Shown piece by piece: positions 14,923 to 16,745 of a stretch of 16,745 bases of DNA. A program made the translations under genes and the position numbers. Source of the stretch: Syntrophobacterales bacterium (GTDB taxonomy: Bacteria; Desulfobacterota; Syntrophobacteria; BM002). The notes under the pieces are model-generated. The model had not been told where the DNA came from, did no database searches, and worked only from the letters and a program-made list of their open reading frames with translations. Each line of letters begins with the position of its first letter. Position 1 is the stretch's first letter. The stretch is from contig JAUVTM010000008.1 of the NCBI GenBank assembly GCA_030601545.1, positions 1 to 16,745 on the forward strand, in the 5' to 3' direction.

Positions 14923-15600
14923 ATGAGGAGCCTTCTCGGAATCCTGTCCCTGCTCCTGATCCTGATGACTCCTCTTGCTGAGTCGGCTTGGGCTCAGGGG
15001 GAGGAGGTGGCCTCTGCTATCCGCCGTTACAGAGAGCACGAGGTCAGTACCGGTTACTACGAGGAATACGAGGTCAAGCCCCGCCGCATGCTCCCTCTGG
15101 TGGAGATACCTGGGGTGAGGCGGGGCCTATTCCCCTATAGCCCTTCAGCGGCTAAGGTACGCATACGTACCAGGCTCGCGGATTCCCACCAATCAATCAG
15201 GTTCTACGAGCGGGCGCGTTGCGAAAAATGCCACATCGAACAGACCAGAGACATCCACACGGTTCGGGCTAACCTCACCTGCCGGCAGTGCCATGGGGGT
15301 GAGCCCATCGCCAGCATCGATCATTACTATTCCCCGATGAACCCCATTCGGAGGCACGCTTATGTCTGCGCCAAGTGCCATGAGGGATCCAGTGCTTCCT
15401 TTGCCTCCTACGTGGTCCACACCCCCAACCCGGCAGACATGGACACCCGGAAGAGCTTCCCCGCGCTCTTCTATGTGTTCTGGGGTATGGTTTCCATGAC
15501 GATAGGCACCTTTTTGTTCGCCCTGCCCCACGCGGCTTTGTGGGGAGTAAGGGAGCTGTTCATCAAAGAGGAGAAGGCTGAAGGTGAGACCAAAGACTAG
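14923..15600 (+). CDS. Trihaem c-type cytochrome with C-terminal membrane anchor
   Basis: This 225-residue protein has a Sec signal (MRSLLGILSLLLILM, cleavage likely after SAWA) and three CXXCH sites: CEKCH at 100, CRQCH at 120 and CAKCH at 149. A hydrophobic helix at about 178-200 (FPALFYVFWGMVSMTIGTF) near the C-terminus anchors it in the inner membrane. The first 90 residues after the signal have no haem and are Arg- and Tyr-rich. The next gene, a cytochrome b561-like protein, overlaps it by 17 bases, so the pair probably forms a quinol-cytochrome c oxidoreductase unit. The frame stays open upstream to 14800, but ATG 14923 puts the signal peptide at the N-terminus and has GGGGG nearby; ATG 14881 is the main alternative. 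I do not recognise a named family. Confidence 0.8.
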   Translation: MRSLLGILSLLLILMTPLAESAWAQGEEVASAIRRYREHEVSTGYYEEYEVKPRRMLPLVEIPGVRRGLFPYSPSAAKVRIRTRLADSHQSIRFYERARCEKCHIEQTRDIHTVRANLTCRQCHGGEPIASIDHYYSPMNPIRRHAYVCAKCHEGSSASFASYVVHTPNPADMDTRKSFPALFYVFWGMVSMTIGTFLFALPHAALWGVRELFIKEEKAEGETKD

Positions 15601-16411
15601 GATCAGACGGTTTACTCCGCTGCAAAGGCTCTTTCACCTGTGTTTGTTGCTCTCTTTCCTGACCCAGGGCAGCACCGGTCTTGCCCGTCTATACATAGAA
15701 ACCTCCTGGGGCCAGGGGCTGGCGTGGGTGTTCGGTGGCTACGAGACCTGCCGGACCATACACATATATGTGGGTATCTTTTTGATCTTCCTTTTCCTCA
15801 CCCACATCCTCTATTTGTTCTCCAAAATTAAGTGGAAAGAGTTCCCGCGATGTCTCTTCACGCCCGACTCTATCCTGCTCCAGCCCAAAGACATCAAAGA
15901 CCTCATCCAACATATGCTCTGGTTTATTGGCAGAGCCGAGGCCCCACGGTTCGACCGCTGGGGTTATTGGGAAAAATTCGATTACTGGGCTGTGTTTTGG
16001 GGGATTTCCGTTCTTGGTATTACCGGCTTGCTCCTGGCCTACTCTTTGATTGCCACCCGCATCATACCGGGCTGGGGGTTGAACATCGCCCTTTGGGTCC
16101 ACCGCATCGAGGCTATTCTGGCCATGGTCCATGTGTTTACCATACACTTTTTTATCGCCCACCTGCGGCGACATAACTTTCCCATGGACCGGGCCATGTT
16201 CGAGGGAAGTGTGAGTTTGCACCACACCCGCAACGAAAAGCCCGCCTGGGTGGAGCGATTGGAGCAGGAAGGAAAAATGGAAAATGCCCTGGTTCCCGAA
16301 GCAGGAGCCGGAAGGCGCGCCCTATTCTTACTGTTCGGCTATTGTGCCGTTGCCATCGGAGTATTCTTGCTCATTGGCGGCATGGTCAACAGCCCTTACA
16401 TAACCTGGTAG
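15584..16411 (+). CDS. Cytochrome b561/formate dehydrogenase gamma-like membrane subunit
   Basis: This 275-residue protein has about five transmembrane segments: about 14-36, 58-80, 131-152, 165-192 and 245-268. Histidines that could bind two b haems are His18, His60, His74, His173, His183 and His188, the pattern of di-haem cytochromes b in the FdnI/Ni-Fe hydrogenase HupC family. Such subunits exchange electrons between a periplasmic partner and menaquinone. The partner here is probably the trihaem cytochrome whose gene overlaps it by 17 bases. Start GTG 15584 has GAGAAGG six bases upstream and lies inside the preceding gene. This gives the operon a second quinone site, distinct from the NrfD-like one, so electrons might enter at one and leave at the other, or both might feed the same pool. 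Confidence 0.85.
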   Translation: MRPKTRIRRFTPLQRLFHLCLLLSFLTQGSTGLARLYIETSWGQGLAWVFGGYETCRTIHIYVGIFLIFLFLTHILYLFSKIKWKEFPRCLFTPDSILLQPKDIKDLIQHMLWFIGRAEAPRFDRWGYWEKFDYWAVFWGISVLGITGLLLAYSLIATRIIPGWGLNIALWVHRIEAILAMVHVFTIHFFIAHLRRHNFPMDRAMFEGSVSLHHTRNEKPAWVERLEQEGKMENALVPEAGAGRRALFLLFGYCAVAIGVFLLIGGMVNSPYITW

Positions 16412-16447
16412 GCAGCCTCAGGAAGGCTGCGATGACAAGTAGAAGCC

Positions 16448-16603
16448 ATGCTAATTGAAAAACCGAAACAGCAATTGATCTGTTCCTGCGGCAACCTGGT
16501 AGACAAGGAGATCTGTTGGTGCTCGAACTGCTGTGAAGTCAAGGTAGAGCTAATCTATGAGGCTTTTGAGTATAAAGAATCTGGTCCACGTATTTTGAAT
16601 TAA
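16448..16603 (+). CDS. 51-residue Cys-rich small protein, zinc-ribbon-like
   Basis: The frame from ATG 16448 encodes 51 residues with six Cys in an 18-residue core: Cys12, Cys14, Cys23, Cys25, Cys28 and Cys29 (CSCG ... CWCSNCC). CXC and CXXC knuckles of this kind usually bind zinc or iron. There is no signal peptide or membrane segment, so the product is probably cytoplasmic. It sits 36 bases after the cytochrome b gene and ends 7 bases before the operon terminator, so it is the last gene of the unit. The ribosome site (AGAAG) is weak. Roles such as metal sensing, maturation help or redox signalling are only guesses; I do not recognise a family. The clustered Cys and the position just ahead of the terminator argue that it is real. 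Confidence 0.6.
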   Translation: MLIEKPKQQLICSCGNLVDKEICWCSNCCEVKVELIYEAFEYKESGPRILN

Positions 16604-16610
16604 TATCCCC

Positions 16611-16637
16611 GAGGAGGCTACGTCCACCTCTTTTTTT
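16611..16637 (+). terminator. Rho-independent terminator at the end of the operon
   Basis: GAGGAGG (16611-16617) pairs with CCACCTC (16624-16630), six of seven positions, around a 6-base loop, and seven T residues follow immediately at 16631-16637. It lies 7 bases after the stop of the small Cys-rich gene, making it the natural end of the long transcript. Confidence 0.8.
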
Positions 16638-16647
16638 AGCGCTTTGG

Positions 16648-16667
16648 TTATGTTAACTTTAACATAA
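16648..16667. promoter_or_regulatory. Perfect 9-bp inverted repeat, operator-like
   Basis: TTATGTTAA and TTAACATAA are exact reverse complements around CT. The element follows the terminator and lies just before the next possible gene. It is AT-rich with no T run after it, so an operator for a dimeric regulator is likelier than a terminator. Confidence 0.45.
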
Positions 16668-16668
16668 G

Positions 16669-16678
16669 GACAATTGTC
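16669..16678. repeat. 10-bp palindrome GACAATTGTC
   Basis: This perfect palindrome adjoins the larger dyad at 16648-16667 and overlaps the region where a ribosome site or start would be expected. The two elements may form one compound operator; a chance palindrome is also possible. Confidence 0.3.
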
Positions 16679-16697
16679 ATGCGCTTCAAACGAAACC

Positions 16698-16745
16698 ATG
16701 AACCGAAAAAGGAGCAAGGTGGTGCTGAAGACAATTGAGTTAAAG
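16698..16745 (+). CDS. Possible start of a further gene, cut by the window end
   Basis: From ATG 16698 the frame is open to the end of the window (MNRKRSKVVLKTIELK). Within it, AAGGAG at about 16709-16714 would also serve GTG 16719 or GTG 16722 as starts. Sixteen codons are too few to recognise a product. The dyads just upstream fit a separately regulated gene after the operon terminator. Confidence 0.25.
   Translation, partial: MNRKRSKVVLKTIELK

Noticed and set aside
16679..16738. A 19-codon frame from ATG 16679 to TGA 16736-16738.
   Set aside because: The product is very short and highly charged. The overlapping frame from 16698 stays open to the window end and is the better candidate.
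1..16745. Mobile elements, CRISPR arrays, tRNA or rRNA genes.
   Set aside because: No transposase or integrase-like product, no spaced identical repeats of CRISPR length and no tRNA cloverleaf or rRNA-like segment was seen.

Overview
This window is one continuous block of plus-strand genes that reads as a regulated anaerobic respiratory operon. It is rich in multihaem c-type cytochromes, Tat-exported iron-sulfur proteins and a bis-MGD molybdoenzyme. Haem density, twin-arginine ferredoxins, an NrfD/HybB-type quinone subunit and sigma-54 control with a membrane-bound activator point to an anaerobe such as a Desulfobacterota (former Deltaproteobacteria) member or a similar metal-, sulfur- or oxyanion-respiring bacterium. 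That placement is inferred from gene content; no phylogenetic marker is present.

Layout. (1) 1-226: leader with a hairpin, a direct repeat and a -10-like box. (2) 227-3383: an overlapping regulatory pair, made of a PhnD-like periplasmic lipoprotein and a transmembrane sigma-54 activator (periplasmic sensor, HAMP, GAF-like, AAA+, Fis-type HTH). (3) 3384-3720: a 337-base non-coding region with two dyads and a good -24/-12 promoter just before the next gene. (4) 3775-9305: a stand-alone receiver protein, a membrane-anchored octahaem cytochrome, a Tat 4x[4Fe-4S] protein, a ten-helix NrfD/HybB-like protein and a dodecahaem cytochrome. (5) 9340-13430: a second Tat 4x[4Fe-4S] protein, an 844-residue molybdopterin oxidoreductase and its TorD-like chaperone. 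(6) 13545-16411: a second, lipoprotein octahaem cytochrome paralogous to the first, a membrane-anchored trihaem cytochrome and a cytochrome b561-like protein. (7) 16448-16603: a 51-residue Cys-rich protein, then a Rho-independent terminator at 16611-16637. (8) After it, palindromes and perhaps the start of another gene.

How the parts may work together (inference). The lipoprotein and membrane activator sense a periplasmic ligand, probably an oxyanion by analogy with AioX and the TtrS sensor domain, and switch on the promoter at 3691. Two quinone-linked modules are encoded: FeS/NrfD/dodecahaem and trihaem/cytochrome b. They would exchange electrons with the periplasmic molybdoenzyme and its FeS partner through the two octahaem proteins, with about 31 c-haems encoded in total. 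The substrate cannot be named from sequence. The molybdoenzyme has a Cys ligand to Mo (Cys189) but Asp67 in place of the third Cys of its N-terminal [4Fe-4S] site. The full assembly does not match any characterised operon I can name, and it is the main candidate for an undescribed system here.
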